Below are positions 13,501 through 28,070 of a stretch of DNA of 64,000 nt, in pieces; the stretch's first letter is position 1, and every line of letters begins with the position of its first letter. The translations under genes and the position numbers were made by a program. The notes beneath the pieces are model-generated. The model did no database searches. It was not told the DNA's origin and worked only from the letters and a program-made list of their open reading frames with translations. Source of the stretch: Hydractinia symbiolongicarpus (Eukaryota; Cnidaria; Hydrozoa; Anthoathecata; Hydractiniidae); assembly GCF_029227915.1 (NCBI RefSeq), contig NC_079884.1:31064001-31128000 (forward strand). The letters run 5' to 3'.

Positions 13501-15306
13501 TTTAAAAATGTTTTCATTTTTAATGAGACGCTGAATAAAAGAAGTTTAATCGCCGGCAAACGAAAATCCGCTATTTCCCGTAAACCCCGGACTCGGCCCG
13601 TATAGTCAAAAGTATACAAAGAAAGTACCCAGGGAGTAAACTCATTTCCCGAACGATTTTTTACATTATTTTTTTACCACTAAACGCATGAGACTTGTAG
13701 TTTTCAAAAATGTTTACATATTTGATGGGACGCTGAATAAAAGAAGTTTAATCGCCGGCAAACGAAAACCCGCCATTTCCCGTAAACCCCGGACTCGGCC
13801 CGTATAGTCAAAAGTATACAAAGAAAGTACCCAGGGAGTAAACTCATTTCCCGAACGATTTTTTATATTATTTTTTTACCACTAAACGCATGAGACTTGT
13901 AGTTTTCAAAAATATTTTCATTTTTGATGAGACGCTTAAGGAAAAAGGTTTAATCGCCGGCAAACGAAATCCCGCGATTTCCCGTAAATCCGGGGCTTGG
14001 CCCGTATAGTCGAATGTATACAAAGAAAGTACCCAGGGAGTAAACTCATTTCCCGAACGATTTTTTATATTATTTTTTCACCACTAAAACGTATGAGACT
14101 TGTAGTTTTCAAAAATGTTTTCATTTTTGATAAGACGCTTAATGAAAGAGGTTTAATCGCCGGCAAACGAAATCCCGCGATTTCCCGTAAATCCGGGGCT
14201 TGGCCCGTATAGTCGAATGTATACAAAGAAAGTACCCTGTGAGTAAACTCATTTCCAGAACGATTTTGTAAATTATTTTTTCACCACTAAAACGCATAAG
14301 ACTTGTAGTTTTCAAAAATATTTACATATTTGATGGGACGCTGAATAAACGAAGTTTAATCGCCGGCAAACGAAAATCCGCGATTTCCCGTAAATCCTGG
14401 ACTCGGCCCGTATAGTCAAAAGTATACAAAGATAGTACCCAGGGAGTAAACTCATTTCCCGAACGATTTTTTAAATTATTTTTTCACCACTAAAACGCAT
14501 GAGACTTGTAGTTTTCAAAAATGTTTTCATTTTTGATGAGACGCTTAATGAAAGAGGCTTAATCGCCGGCAAACGAAATCCCGCGATTTCCCGTAAATCC
14601 GGGGCTTGGCCCGTATAGTCGAATGTATACAAAGAAAGTACCCTGTGAGTAAACTCATTTCCAGAACGATTTTTTAAATTATTTTTTCACCACTAAAACG
14701 CATAAGACTTGTAGTTTCTAAAAATGTTTTCATTTTTGATGAGACGCTGAATAAAAGAAGTTTAATCGTCGGCAAACGAAAACCCGCGATTTCCCGTAAA
14801 TCCCGGGCTTAGCCCGTATAGTCAAAAGTATACAAAGAAAGTACCCAGGGAGTAAACTCATTTCCCGAACGATTTTTTAAATTATTTTTTCACCACTAAA
14901 ACGCATGAGACTTGTATTTTTTAAAAATGTTTTCATATTTGATGGGACGCTGATTAAAATAAGTTTAATCGCCGGCAAACGAAAATCCGCGATTTCCCGT
15001 AAATCCTGAACTCGGCCAGTATAGTCAAAAGTATACAAAGAAAGTACCCAGGAGTAAACTCATTTCCCGAACGATTTTTTAAATTATTTTTTCACCACTA
15101 AAACGCATGAGACTTGTAGTTTTTAAAAATCTTTTCATTTTTGATAAGACGCTTAATGAAAGAGGTTTAATCACCGGCAAACAAAATCCCGCGATTTCCC
15201 GTAAATCCGGGGCTTAGCCCGTATAGTCGAATATATACAAAGAAAGTATCCTGTGAGTAAACTCATTTCCAAAACGATTTTTTAAATTATCTTTTCACCA
15301 CTAAAA
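13500..15306. repeat. Satellite monomers, partly an older copy of the next HOR
   Basis: The first half has mixed monomers, including ones with the shorter TTTTTTTACCACTAAACGC form. From about 14.2 kb the order matches the next block: GTAAATTA after CGATTTT at about 14268 and the CTTGTATTTTTT variant at 14911 recur at about 16093 and 16737, 1825-1826 bp later (9 monomers). This looks like a diverged partial unit of the 14-mer family. Confidence 0.6.
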
Positions 15307-18300
15307 CACATGAGACTTGTAGTTTTCAAAAATGTTTACATATTTGATGGGACGCTGAATAAAAGAAGTTTAATCGCCGGCAAACGAAAATCCGCGATTT
15401 CCCGTAAATCCTGGACTCGGCCCGTATAGTCAAAAGTATACAAAGAAAGTACCCAGGGAGTAAACTCATTTCCCGAACGATTTTTTAAATTATTATTTCA
15501 CCACTAAAACGCATGAGACTTGTAGTTTTCAAAAATGTTTTCATTTTTGATGAGACCCTTAATGAAAGAGGTTTAATCGCCGGCAAACGAAATCCCGCGA
15601 TTTCCCGTAAATCCGGGGCTTGGCCCGTATAGTCGAATGTATACAAAGAAAGTACCCTGTGAGTAAACTCATTTCCAGAACGATTTTTTAAATTATTTTT
15701 TCACCACTAAAACGCATAAGACTTGTAGTTTTCAAAAATATTTACATATTTGATGGGACGCTGGATAAAAGAAGTTTAATCGCCGGCAAACGAAAATCCG
15801 CGATTTCCCGTAAATCCTGGACTCGGCCCGTATAGTCAAAAGTATACAAAGAAAGTACCCAGGGAGTAAACTCATTTCCCGAACGATTTTTTAAATTTTT
15901 TTTTCACCACTAAAACGCATGAGACTTGTAGTTTTCAAAAATATTTTCATTTTTGATGAGACGCTTAAGGAAAGAGGTTTAATCGCCAGCAAACGAAATC
16001 CCGCGATTTCCCGTAAATCCGGGGCTTGGCCCGTATAGTCGAATGTATACAAAGAAAGTGCCCTGTGAGTAAACTCATTTCCAGAGCGATTTTGTAAATT
16101 ATTTTTTCACCACTAAAACGCATAAGACTTGTAGTTTTCAAAAATATTTACATATTTGATGGGACGCTGAATAAAAGAAGTTTAATCGCCGGCAAACGAA
16201 AATCCGCGATTTCCCGTAAATCCTGGACTCGGCCCGTATAGTCAAAAGTATACAAAGAAAGTACCCAGGGAGTAAACTCATTTCCCGAACGATTTTTTAA
16301 ATTATTTTTTCACCACTAAAACGCATGAGACTTGTAGTTTTCAAAAATGTTTTCATTTTTGATGAGACGCTTAATGAAAGAGGCTTAATCGCCGGCAAAC
16401 GAAATCCCGCGATTTCCCGTAAATCCGGGGCTTGGCCCGTATAGTCGAATGTATACAAAGAAAGTACCCTGTGAGTAAACTCATTTACAGAACGATTTTT
16501 TAAATTATTTTTTCACCACTAAAACGCATAAGACTTGTAGTTTCTAAAAATGTTTTCATTTTTGATGAGACGCTGAATAAAAGAAGTTTAATCGTCGGCA
16601 AACGAAAACCCGCGATTTCCCGTAAATCCCGGGCTTAGCCCGTATAGTCAAAAGTATACAAAGAAAGTACCCAGGGAGTAAACTCATTTCCCGAACGATT
16701 TTTTAAATTATTTTTTCACCACTAAAACGCATGAGACTTGTATTTTTTAAAAATGTTTTCATATTTGATGGGACGCTGAATAAAAGAAGTTTAATCGCCG
16801 GCAAACGAAAATCCGCGATTTCCCGTAAATCCTGGACTCGGCCAGTATAGTCAAAAGTATACAAAGAAAGTACCCAGGAGTAAACTCATTTCCAGAACGA
16901 TTTTTTAAATTATTTTTCCATTACTAAAACGCATGAGACTTGTAGTTTTTAAAAATCTTTTCATCTTTGAGAAGACGCTTAATGAAAGAGGTTTAATCAC
17001 CGGCAAACAAAATCCCGCGATTTCCCGTAAATCCGGGGCTTAGCCCGTATAGTCGAATGTATACAAAGAAAGTACCCAGAGAGTAAACTCATTTCCCGAA
17101 CGATTTTTTAAATTTTTTTTTCACCACTAAAACGCATGAGACTTGTAGTTTTCAAAAACGTTTTCATTTTTGATGAGACGCTTAATGAAAATGGTTTAAT
17201 CGCCGGCAAACGAAAACCCGCGATTTCCCGTAAATCCCGGGCTTGGCCCGTATAGTCGAATGTATACAAAGAAAGTATCCTGTGAGTAAACTCATTTCCA
17301 AAACGATTTTTTAAATTATCTTTTCACCACTAAAACACATGAGACTTGTAGTTTTCAAAAATGTTTACATATTTGATGGGACGCTGAATAAAAGAAGTTT
17401 AATCGCCGGCAAACGAAAATCCGCGATTTCCCGTAAATCCTGGACTCGGCCCGTATAGTCAAAAGTATACAAAGAAAGTACCCAGGGAGTAAACTCATTT
17501 CCCGAACGATTTTTTAAATTATTTTTTCACCACTAAAACGCATGAGACTTGTAGTTTTCAAAAATGTTTTCATTTTTGATGAGACCCTTAATGAAAGAGG
17601 TTTAATCGCCGGCAAACGAAATCCCGCGATTTCCCGTAAATCCGGGGCTTGGCCCGTATAGTCGAATGTATACAAAGAAAGTACCCTGTAAGTAAACTCA
17701 TTTCCAGAACGATTTTTTAAATTATTTTTTCACCACTAAAACGCATAAGACTTGTAGTTTTCAAAAATATTTACATATTTGATGGGACGCTGGATAAAAG
17801 AAGTTTAATCGCCGGCAAACGAAAATCCGCGATTTCCCGTAAATCCTGGACTCGGCCCGTATAGTCAAAAGTATACAAAGAAAGTACCCAGGGAGTAAAC
17901 TCATTTCCCGAACGATTTTTTAAATTTTTTTTTCACCACTAAAACGCATGAGACTTGTAGTTTTCAAAAATATTTTCATTTTTGATGAGACGCTTAAGGA
18001 AAGAGGTTTAATCGCCAGCAAACGAAATCCCGCGATTTCCCGTAAATCCGGGGCTTGGCCCGTATAGTCGAATGTATACAAAGAAAGTGCCCTGTGAGTA
18101 AACTCATTTCCAGAACGATTTTGTAAATTATTTTTTCACCACTAAAACGCATAAGACTTGTAGTTTTCAAAAATATTTACATATTTGATGGGACGCTGAA
18201 TAAAAGAAGTTTAATCGCCGGCAAACGAAAATCCGCGATTTCCCGTAAATCCTGGACTCGGCCCGTATAGTCAAAAGTATACAAAGAAAGTACCCAGGGA

Positions 18301-21300
18301 GTAAACTCATTTCCCGAACGATTTTTTAAATTATTTTTTCACCACTAAAACGCATGAGACTTGTAGTTTTCAAAAATGTTTTCATTTTTGATGAGACGCT
18401 TAATGAAAGAGGCTTAATCGCCGGCAAACGAAATCCCGCGATTTCCCGTAAATCCGGGGCTTGGCCCGTATAGTCGAATGTATACAAAGAAAGTACCCTG
18501 TGAGTAAACTCATTTACAGAACGATTTTTTAAATTATTTTTTCACCACTAAAACGCATAAGACTTGTAGTTTCTAAAAATGTTTTCATTTTTGATGAGAC
18601 GCTGAATAAAAGAAGTTTAATCGTCGGCAAACGAAAACCCGCGATTTCCCGTAAATCCCGGGCTTAGCCCGTATAGTCAAAAGTATACAAAGAAAGTACC
18701 CAGGGAGTAAACTCATTTCCCGAACGATTTTTTAAATTATTTTTTCAGCACTAAAACGCATGAGACTTGTATTTTTTAAAAATGTTTTCATATTTGATGG
18801 GACGCTGAATAAAAGAAGTTTAATCGCCGGCAAACGAAAATCCGCGATTTCCCGTAAATCCTGGACTCGGCCAGTATAGTCAAAAGTATACAAAGAAAGT
18901 ACCCAGGAGTAAACTCATTTCCAGAACGATTTTTTAAATTATTTTTCCATTACTAAAACGCATGAGACTTGTAGTTTTTAAAAATCTTTTCATCTTTGAT
19001 AAGACGCTTAATGAAAGAGGTTTAATCACCGGCAAACAAAATCCCGCGATTTCCCGTAAATCCGGGGCTTAGCCCGTATAGTCGAATGTATACAAAGAAA
19101 GTACCCAGAGAGTAAACTCATTTCCCGAACGATTTTTTAAATTTTTTTTTCACCACTAAAACGCATGAGACTTGTAGTTTTCAAAAACGTTTTCATTTTT
19201 GATGAGACGCTTAATGAAAAAGGTTTAATCGCCGGCAAACGAAAACCCGCGATTTCCCGTAAATCCCGGGCTTGGCCCGTATAGTCGAATGTATACAAAG
19301 AAAGTATCCTGTGAGTAAACTCATTTCCAAAACGATTTTTTAAATTATCTTTTCACCACTAAAACGCATGAGACTTGTAGTTTTTAAAAATGTTTACATA
19401 TTTGATGGGACGCTGAATAAAAGAAGTTTAATCGCCGGCTAACAAAAATCCGCGATTTCCCGTAAATCCTGGACTCGGCCCGTATAGTCAAAAGTATACA
19501 AAGAAAGTACCCAGGGAGTAAACTCATTTCCCGAACGATTTTTTAAGTTATTTTTTCACCACTAAAACGCATGAGACTTGTAGTTTTCAAAAATGTTTTC
19601 ATTTTTGATGAGACGCTTAAGGAAAGAGGTTTAATCGCCGGCAAACGAAATCCCGCGATTTCCCGTTAATCCGGGGCTTGGCCCGTATAGTCGAATGTAT
19701 ACAAGGAAAGTACCCTGTGAGTAAACTCATTTCCAGAACGATTTTTTAAATTATATTTTCACCACTAAAACGCATAAGACTTGTAGTTTGTAAATATGTT
19801 TTCATTTTTGATGAGACGCTGAATAAAAGAAGTTTAATCGTCGGCAAACGAAAACCCGCGATTTCCCGTAAATCCCGGGCTCGGCCCGTATAGTTAAAAG
19901 TATACAAAGAAAGTACCCAGGGAGTAAACTCATTTCCCGAACGATTTTTTAAATTATTTTTTCACCACTAAAACGCATGAGACTTGTAGTTTTCAAAAAC
20001 GTTTTCATTTTTGATGAGACGCTTAATGAAAAAGGTTTAATCGCCGGCAAACGAAAACCCGCGATTTCCCGTAAATCCCGGGCTTGGCCCGTATAGTCGA
20101 ATGTATACAAAGAAAGTATCCTGTGAGTAAACTCATTTCCAAAACGATTTTTTAAATTATCTTTTCACCACTAAAACACATGAGACTTGTAGTTTTCAAA
20201 AATGTTTACATATTTGATGGGACGCTGAATAAAAGAAGTTTAATCGCCGGCAAACGAAAATCCGCGATTTCCCGTAAATCCTGGACTCGGCCCGTATAGT
20301 CAAAAGTATACAAAGAAAGTACCCAGGGAGTAAACTCATTTCCCGAACGATTTTTTAAATTATTTTTTCACCACTAAAACGCATGAGACTTGTAGTTTTC
20401 AAAAATGTTTTCATTTTTGATGAGACCCTTAATGAAAGAGGTTTAATCGCCGGCAAACGAAATCCCGCGATTTCCCGTAAATCCGGGGCTTGGCCCGTAT
20501 AGTCGAATGTATACAAAGAAAGTACCCTGTGAGTAAACTCATTTCCAGAACGATTTTTTAAATTATTTTTTCACCACTAAAACGCATAAGACTTGTAGTT
20601 TTCAAAAATATTTACATATTTGATGGGACGCTGGATAAAAGAAGTTTAATCGCCGGCAAACGAAAATCCGCGATTTCCCGTAAATCCTGGACTCGGCCCG
20701 TATAGTCAAAAGTATACAAAGAAAGTACCCAGGGAGTAAACTCATTTCCCGAACGATTTTTTAAATTTTTTTTTCACCACTAAAACGCATGAGACTTGTA
20801 GTTTTCAAAAATATTTTCATTTTTGATGAGACGCTTAAGGAAAGAGGTTTAATCGCCAGCAAACGAAATCCCGCGATTTCCCGTAAATCCGGGGCTTGGC
20901 CCGTATAGTCGAATGTATACAAAGAAAGTGCCCTGTGAGTAAACTCATTTCCAGAACGATTTTGTAAATTATTTTTTCACCAATAAAACGCATAAGACTT
21001 GTAGTTTTCAAAAATATTTACATATTTGATGGGACGCTGAATAAAAGAAGTTTAATCGCCGGCAAACGAAAATCCGCGATTTCCCGTAAATCCTGGACTC
21101 GGCCCGTATAGTCAAAAGTATACAAAGAAAGTACCCAGGAGTAAACTCATTTCCAGAACGATTTTTTAAATTATTTTTTCACCACTAAAACGCATGAGAC
21201 TTGTAGTTTTTAAAAATCTTTTCATCTTTGATAAGACGCTTAATGAAAGAGGTTTAATCACCGGCAAACAAAATCCCGCGATTTCCCGTAAATCCGGGGC

Positions 21301-24300
21301 TTAGCCCGTATAGTCGAATGTATACAAAGAAAGTACCCAGAGAGTAAACTCATTTCCCGAACGATTTTTTAAATTTTTTTTTCACCACTAAAACGCATGA
21401 GACTTGTAGTTTTCAAAAACGTTTTCATTTTTGATGAGACGCTTAATGAAAAAGGTTTAATCGCCGGCAAACGAAAACCCGCGATTTCCCGTAAATCCCG
21501 GGCTTGGCCCGTATAGTCGAATGTATACAAAGAAAGTATCCTGTGAGTAAACTCATTTCCAAAACGATTTTTTAAATTATCTTTTCACCACTAAAACGCA
21601 TGAGACTTGTAGTTTTAAAAAATGTTTACATATTTGATGGGACGCTGAATAAAAGAAGTTTAATCGCCGGCTAACAAAAATCCGCGATTTCCCGTAAATC
21701 CTGGACTCGGCCCGTATAGTCAAAAGTATACAAAGAAAGTACCCAGGGAGTAAACTCATTTCCCGAACGATTTTTTAAGTTATTTTTTCACCACTAAAAC
21801 GCATGAGACTTGTAGTTTTCAAAAATGTTTTCATTTTTGATGAGACGCTTAAGGAAAGAGGTTTAATCGCCGGCAAACGAAATCCCGCGATTTCCCGTAA
21901 ATCCGGGGCTTGGCCCGTATAGTCGAATGTATACAAGGAAAGTACCCTGTGAGTAAACTCATTTCCAGAACGATTTTTTAAATTATATTTTCACCACTAA
22001 AACGCATAAGACTTGTAGTTTGTAAATATGTTTTCATTTTTGATGAGACGCTGAATAAAAGAAGTTTAATCGTCGGCAAACGAAAACCCGCGATTTCCCG
22101 TAAATCCCGGGCTCGGCCCGTATAGTTAAAAGTATACAAAGAAAGTACCCAGGGAGTAAACTCATTTCCCGAACGATTTTTTAAATTATTTTTTCACCAC
22201 TAAAACGCATGAGACTTGTAGTGTTCAAAAACGTTTTCATTTTTGATGAGACGCTTAATGAAAAAGGTTTAATCGCCGGCAAACGAAAACCCGCGATTTC
22301 CCGTAAATCCCGGGCTTGGCCCGTATAGTCGAATGTATACAAAGAAAGTATCCTGTGAGTAAACTCATTTCCAAAACGATTTTTTAAATTATCTTTTCAC
22401 CACTAAAACACATGAGACTTGTAGTTTTCAAAAATGTTTACATATTTGATGGGACGCTGAATAAAAGAAGTTTAATCGCCGGCAAACGAAAATCCGCGAT
22501 TTCCCGTAAATCCTGGACTCGGCCCGTATAGTCAAAAGTATACAAAGAAAGTACCCAGGGAGTAAACTCATTTCCCGAACGATTTTTTAAATTATTTTTT
22601 CACCACTAAAACGCATGAGACTTGTAGTTTTCAAAAATGTTTTCATTTTTGATGAGACCCTTAATGAAAGAGGTTTAATCGCCGGCAAACGAAATCCCGC
22701 GATTTCCCGTAAATCCGGGGCTTGGCCCGTATAGTCGAACGTATACAAAGAAAGTACCCTGTGAGTAAACTCATTTCCAGAACGATTTTTTAAATTATTT
22801 TTTCACCACTAAAACGCATAAGACTTGTAGTTTTCAAAAATATTTACATATTTGATGGGACGCTGGATAAAAGAAGTTTAATCGCCGGCAAACGAAAATC
22901 CGCGATTTCCCGTAAATCCTGGACTCGGCCCGTATAGTCAAAAGTATACAAAGAAAGTACCCAGGGAGTAAACTCATTTCCCGAACGATTTTTTAAATTT
23001 TTTTTTCACCACTAAAACGCATGAGACTTGTAGTTTTCAAAAATATTTTCATTTTTGATGAGACGCTTAAGGAAAGAGGTTTAATCGCCAGCAAACGAAA
23101 TCCCGCGATTTCCCGTAAATCCGGGGCTTGGCCCGTATAGTCGAATGTATACAAAGAAAGTGCCCTGTGAGTAAACTCATTTCCAGAACGATTTTGTAAA
23201 TTATTTTTTCACCAATAAAACGCATAAGACTTGTAGTTTTCAAAAATATTTACATATTTGATGGGACGCTGAATAAAAGAAGTTTAATCGCCGGCAAACG
23301 AAAATCCGCGATTTCCCGTAAATCCTGGACTCGGCCCGTATAGTCAAAAGTATACAAAGAAAGTACCCAGGGAGTAAACTCATTTCCCGAACGATTTTTT
23401 AAATTATTTTTTCACCACTAAAACGCATGAGACTTGTAGTTTTCAAAAATGTTTTCATTTTTGATGAGACACTTAATGAAAGAGGCTTAATCGCCGGCAA
23501 ACGAAATCCCGCGATTTCCCGTAAATCCGGGGCTTGGCCCGTATAGTCGAATGTATACAAAGAAAGTACCCTGTGAGTAAACTCATTTACAGAACGATTT
23601 TTTAAATTATTTTTTCACCACTAAAACGCATAAGACTTGTAGTTTCTAAAAATGTTTTCATTTTTGATGAGACGCTGAATAAAAGAAGTTTAATCGTCGG
23701 CAAACGAAAACCCGCGATTTCCCGTAAATCCCGGGCTTAGCCCGTATAGTCAAAAGTATACAAAGAAAGTACCCAGGGAGTAAACTCATTTCCCGAACGA
23801 TTTTTTAAATTATTTTTTCAGCACTAAAACGCATGAGACTTGTATTTTTTAAAAATGTTTTCATATTTGATGGGACGCTGAATAAAAGAAGTTTAATCGC
23901 CGGCAAACGAAAATCCGCGATTTCCCGTAAATCCTGGACTCGGCCAGTATAGTCAAAAGTATACAAAGAAAGTACCCAGGAGTAAACTCATTTCCAGAAC
24001 GATTTTTTAAATTATTTTTCCATTACTAAAACGCATGAGACTTGTAGTTTTTAAAAATCTTTTCATCTTTGATAAGACGCTTAATGAAAGAGGTTTAATC
24101 ACCGGCAAACAAAATCCCGCGATTTCCCGTAAATCCGGGGCTTAGCCCGTATAGTCGAATGTATACAAAGAAAGTACCCAGAGAGTAAACTCATTTCCCG
24201 AACGATTTTTTAATTTTTTTTTTCACCACTAAAACGCATGAGACTTGTAGTTTTCAAAAACGTTTTCATTTTTGATGAGACGCTTAATGAAAAAGGTTTA

Positions 24301-25250
24301 ATCGCCGGCAAACGAAAACCCGCGATTTCCCGTAAATCCCGGGCTTGGCCCGTATAGTCGAATGTATACAAAGAAAGTATCCTGTGAGTAAACTCATTTC
24401 CAAAACGATTTTTTAAATTATCTTTTCACCACTAAAACGCATGAGACTTGTAGTTTTTAAAAATGTTTACATATTTGATGGGACGCTGAATAAAAGAACT
24501 TTAATCGCCGGCTAACAAAAATCCGCGATTTCCCGTAAATCCTGGACTCGGCCCGTATAGTCAAAAGTATACAAAGAAAGTACCCAGGGAGTAAACTCAT
24601 TTCCCGAACGATTTTTTAAGTTATTTTTTCACCACTAAAACGCATGAGACTTGTAGTTTTCAAAAATGTTTTCATTTTTGATGAGACGCTTAAGGAAAGA
24701 GGTTTAATCGCCGGCAAACGAAATCCCGCGATTTCCCGTAAATCCGGGGCTTGGCCCGTATAGTCGAATGTATACAAGGAAAGTACCCTGTGAGTAAACT
24801 CATTTCCAGAACGATTTTTTAAATTATATTTTCACCACTAAAACGCATAAGACTTGTAGTTTGTAAATATGTTTTCATTTTTGATGAGACGCTGAATAAA
24901 AGAAGTTTAATCGTCGGCAAACGAAAACCCGCGATTTCCCGTAAATCCCGGGCTCGGCCCGTATAGTTAAAAGTATACAAAGAAAGTACCCAGGGAGTAA
25001 ACTCATTTCCCGAACGATTTTTTAAATTATTTTTTCACCACTAAAACGCATGAGACTTGTAGTTTTCAAAAATGTTTTCATTTTTGATGAGACGCTGAAT
25101 AAAAGAAGTTTAATCGCCGGCAAACGAAAATCCGCTATTTCCCGTAAATCCCGGGCTTGGCCCTATAGTCAAAAGTATACAAAGAAAGTACCCAGGGAGT
25201 AAACTCATTTCCCGAACGATTTTTTAAATTATTTTTTCAACACTAAAACG
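15307..25250. repeat. 14-mer satellite HOR (2841 bp) with 10-mer and 11-mer derivatives
   Basis: The variant CACATGAGAC marks unit starts at 15307, 17336, 20177 and 22409. GTGCCCTGTGA lies exactly 751 bp into every unit (16058, 18087, 20928, 23160). CTTGTATTTTTTAA lies 1430 bp in at 16737, 18766 and 23839, but is absent from unit 3. GGCTAACAAAAATCC lies 2101 bp in for units 2 and 4 (19437, 24510), 1492 bp in for unit 3 (21669), and is absent from unit 1. Unit lengths are therefore 2029 (10 monomers), 2841 (14), 2232 (11) and about 2841 (14). The short units are the 14-mer with 812 bp (4 monomers) or 609 bp (3 monomers) removed in register. Confidence 0.9.
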
Positions 25251-28070
25251 CATGAGACTTGTAGTTTTCAAAAATTTTTTCATTTTTGATGAGACGATGA
25301 ATAAAAGAAGTTTAATCGCCGGCAAACGAAAACCCGCTATTTCCCGTAAACCCCGGACTCGGCCCGTATAGTCAAAAGTATACAAAGAAAGTACCCAGGG
25401 AGTAAACTCATTTCCCGAACGATTTTTTACATTATTTTTTTACCACTAAACGCATGAGACTTGTAGTTTTCAAAAATGTTTACATATTTGATGGGACGCT
25501 GAATAAAAGAAGTTTAATCGCCGGCAAACGAAAATCCGCGATTTCCCGTAAATCCTGGACTCGGCCCGTATAGTCAAAAGTATACAAAGAAAGTGCCCAG
25601 GGAGTAAACTCATTTCCCGAACGATTTTTTAAATTATTTTTTCACCACTAAAACGCATGAGACTTGTAGTTTTCAAAAATGTTTTCATTTTTGATGAGAC
25701 GCTTAATGAAAGAGGTTTAATCGCCGGCAAACGAAATCCCGCGATTTCCCGTAAATCCGGGGCTTGGCCCGTATAGTCGAATGTATACAAATAAAGTACC
25801 CTGTGAGTAAACTCATTTCCAGAACGATTTTTTAAATTATTTTTTCACCACTAAAACGCATATGTCTTTTAGTTTTCAAAAATATTTACATATTTGATGG
25901 GACGCTGAATAAAAGAAGTTTAATCGCCGGCAAACGAAAATCCGCGATTTCCCGTAAATCCTGGACTCGGCCCGTATAGTCAAAAGTATACAAAGAAAGT
26001 ACCCAGGGAGTAAACTCATTTCCCGAACGATTTTTTAAATTATTTTTTCACCACTAAAACGCATGAGACTTGTAGTTTTCAAAAATGTTTTCATTTTTGA
26101 TGAGACGCTTAATGAAAGAGGCTTAATTGCCGGCAAACGAAATCCCGCGATTTGCCGTAAATCCGGGGCTTGGCCCGTATAGTCGAATGTATACAAAGAA
26201 AGTACCCTGTGAGTAAACTCATTTCCAGATCGATTTTTTAAATTATTTTTTCACCACTAAAACGCATGAGACTTGTAGTTTTCAAAAATGTTTTCATTTT
26301 TGATGAGACGCTTAAGGAAAGAGGTTTAATCGCCGGCAAACGAAATCCCGCGATTTCCCGTAAATCCGGGGCTTGGCCCGTATAGTCGAATGTATACAAG
26401 GAAAGTACCCTGTGAGTAAACTCATTTCCAGAACGATTTTTTAAATTATATTTTCACCACTAAAACGCATAAGACTTGTAGTTTGTAAATATGTTTTCAT
26501 TTTTGATGAGACGCTGAATAAAAGAAGTTTAATCGTCGGCAAACGAAAACCCGCGATTTCCCGTAAATCCCGGGCTCGGCCCGTATAGTTAAAAGTATAC
26601 AAAGAAAGTACCCAGGGAGTAAACTCATTTCCCGAACGATTTTTTAAATTATTTTTTCACCACTAAAACGCATGAGACTTGTAGTTTTCAAAAATGTTTT
26701 CATTTTTGATGAGACGCTGAATAAAAGAAGTTTAATCGCCGGCAAACGAAAATCCGCTATTTCCCGTAAACCCCGGACTCGGCCCGTATAGTCAAAAGTA
26801 TACAAAGAAAGTACCCAGGGATTAAACTCATTTCCCGAACGATTTTTTACATTATTTTTTTACCACTAAACGCATGAGACTTGTAGTTTTCAAAAATGTT
26901 TACATATTTGATGGGACGCTGAATAAAAGAAGTTTAATCGCCGGCAAACGAAAACCCGCGATTTCCCGTAAATCCCGGGCTTGGCCCTATAGTCAAAAGT
27001 ATACAAAGAAAGTACCCAGGGAGTAAACTCATTTCCCGAACGATTTTTTAAATTATTTTTTCACCACTAAAACGCATGAGACTTGTAGTTTTCAAAAATT
27101 TTTTCATTTTTGATGAGACGATGAATAAAAGAAGTTTAATCGCCGGCAAACGAAAACCCGCTATTTCCCGTAAACCCCGGACTCGGCCCGTATAGTCAAA
27201 AGTATACAAAGAAAGTACCCAGGGAGTAAACTCATTTCCCGAACGATTTTTTACATTATTTTTTTACCACTAAACGCATGAGACTTGTAGTTTTCAAAAA
27301 TGTTTACATATTTGATGGGACGCTGAATAAAAGAAGTTTAATCGCCGGCAAACGAAAATCCGCGATTTCCCGTAAATCCTGGACTCGGCCCGTATAGTCA
27401 AAAGTATACAAAGAAAGTGCCCAGGGAGTAAACTCATTTCCCGAACGATTTTTTAAATTATTTTTTCACCACTAAAACGCATGAGACTTGTAGTTTTCAA
27501 AAATGTTTTCATTTTTGATGAGACGCTTAATGAAAGAGGTTTAATCGCCGGCAAACGAAATCCCGCGATTTCCCGTAAATCCGGGGCTTGGCCCGTATAG
27601 TCGAATGTATACAAAGAAAGTACCCTGTGAGTAAACTCATTTCCAGAACGATTTTTTAAATTATTTTTTCACCACTAAAACGCATATGACTTTTAGTTTT
27701 TAAAAATATTTACATATTTGATGGGACGCTGAATAAAAGAAGTTTAATCGCCGGCAAACGAAAATCCGCGATTTCCCGTAAATCCTGGACTCGGCCCGTA
27801 TAGTCAAAAGTATACAAAGAAGGTACCCAGGGAGTAAACTCATTTCCCGAACGATTTTTTAAATTATTTTTTCACCACTAAAACGCATGAGACTTGTAGT
27901 TTTCAAAAATGTTTTCATTTTTGATGAGACGCTTAATGAAAGAGGCTTAATTGCCGGCAAACGAAATCCCGCGATTTGCCGTAAATCCGGGGCTTGGCCC
28001 GTATAGTCGAATGTATACAAAGAAAGTACCCTGTGAGTAAACTCATTTCCAGATCGATTTTTTAAATTAT
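25161..28070. repeat. 9-mer satellite HOR of 1824 bp, one full and one partial copy
   Basis: A shortened GGCCCTATAGTC junction, lacking the usual CG of GGCCCGTATAG, occurs at 25161 and 26985. CGCATATG followed by TCTTTTAG or ACTTTTAG is at 25857 and 27681, and GATTTGCCGTAAA at 26149 and 27973. All three pairs are 1824 bp apart. Similarity ends near 28070, so the second copy is partial. The GTATAGTTAAAAG variant of the preceding HOR recurs here at about 26586. Confidence 0.8.
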
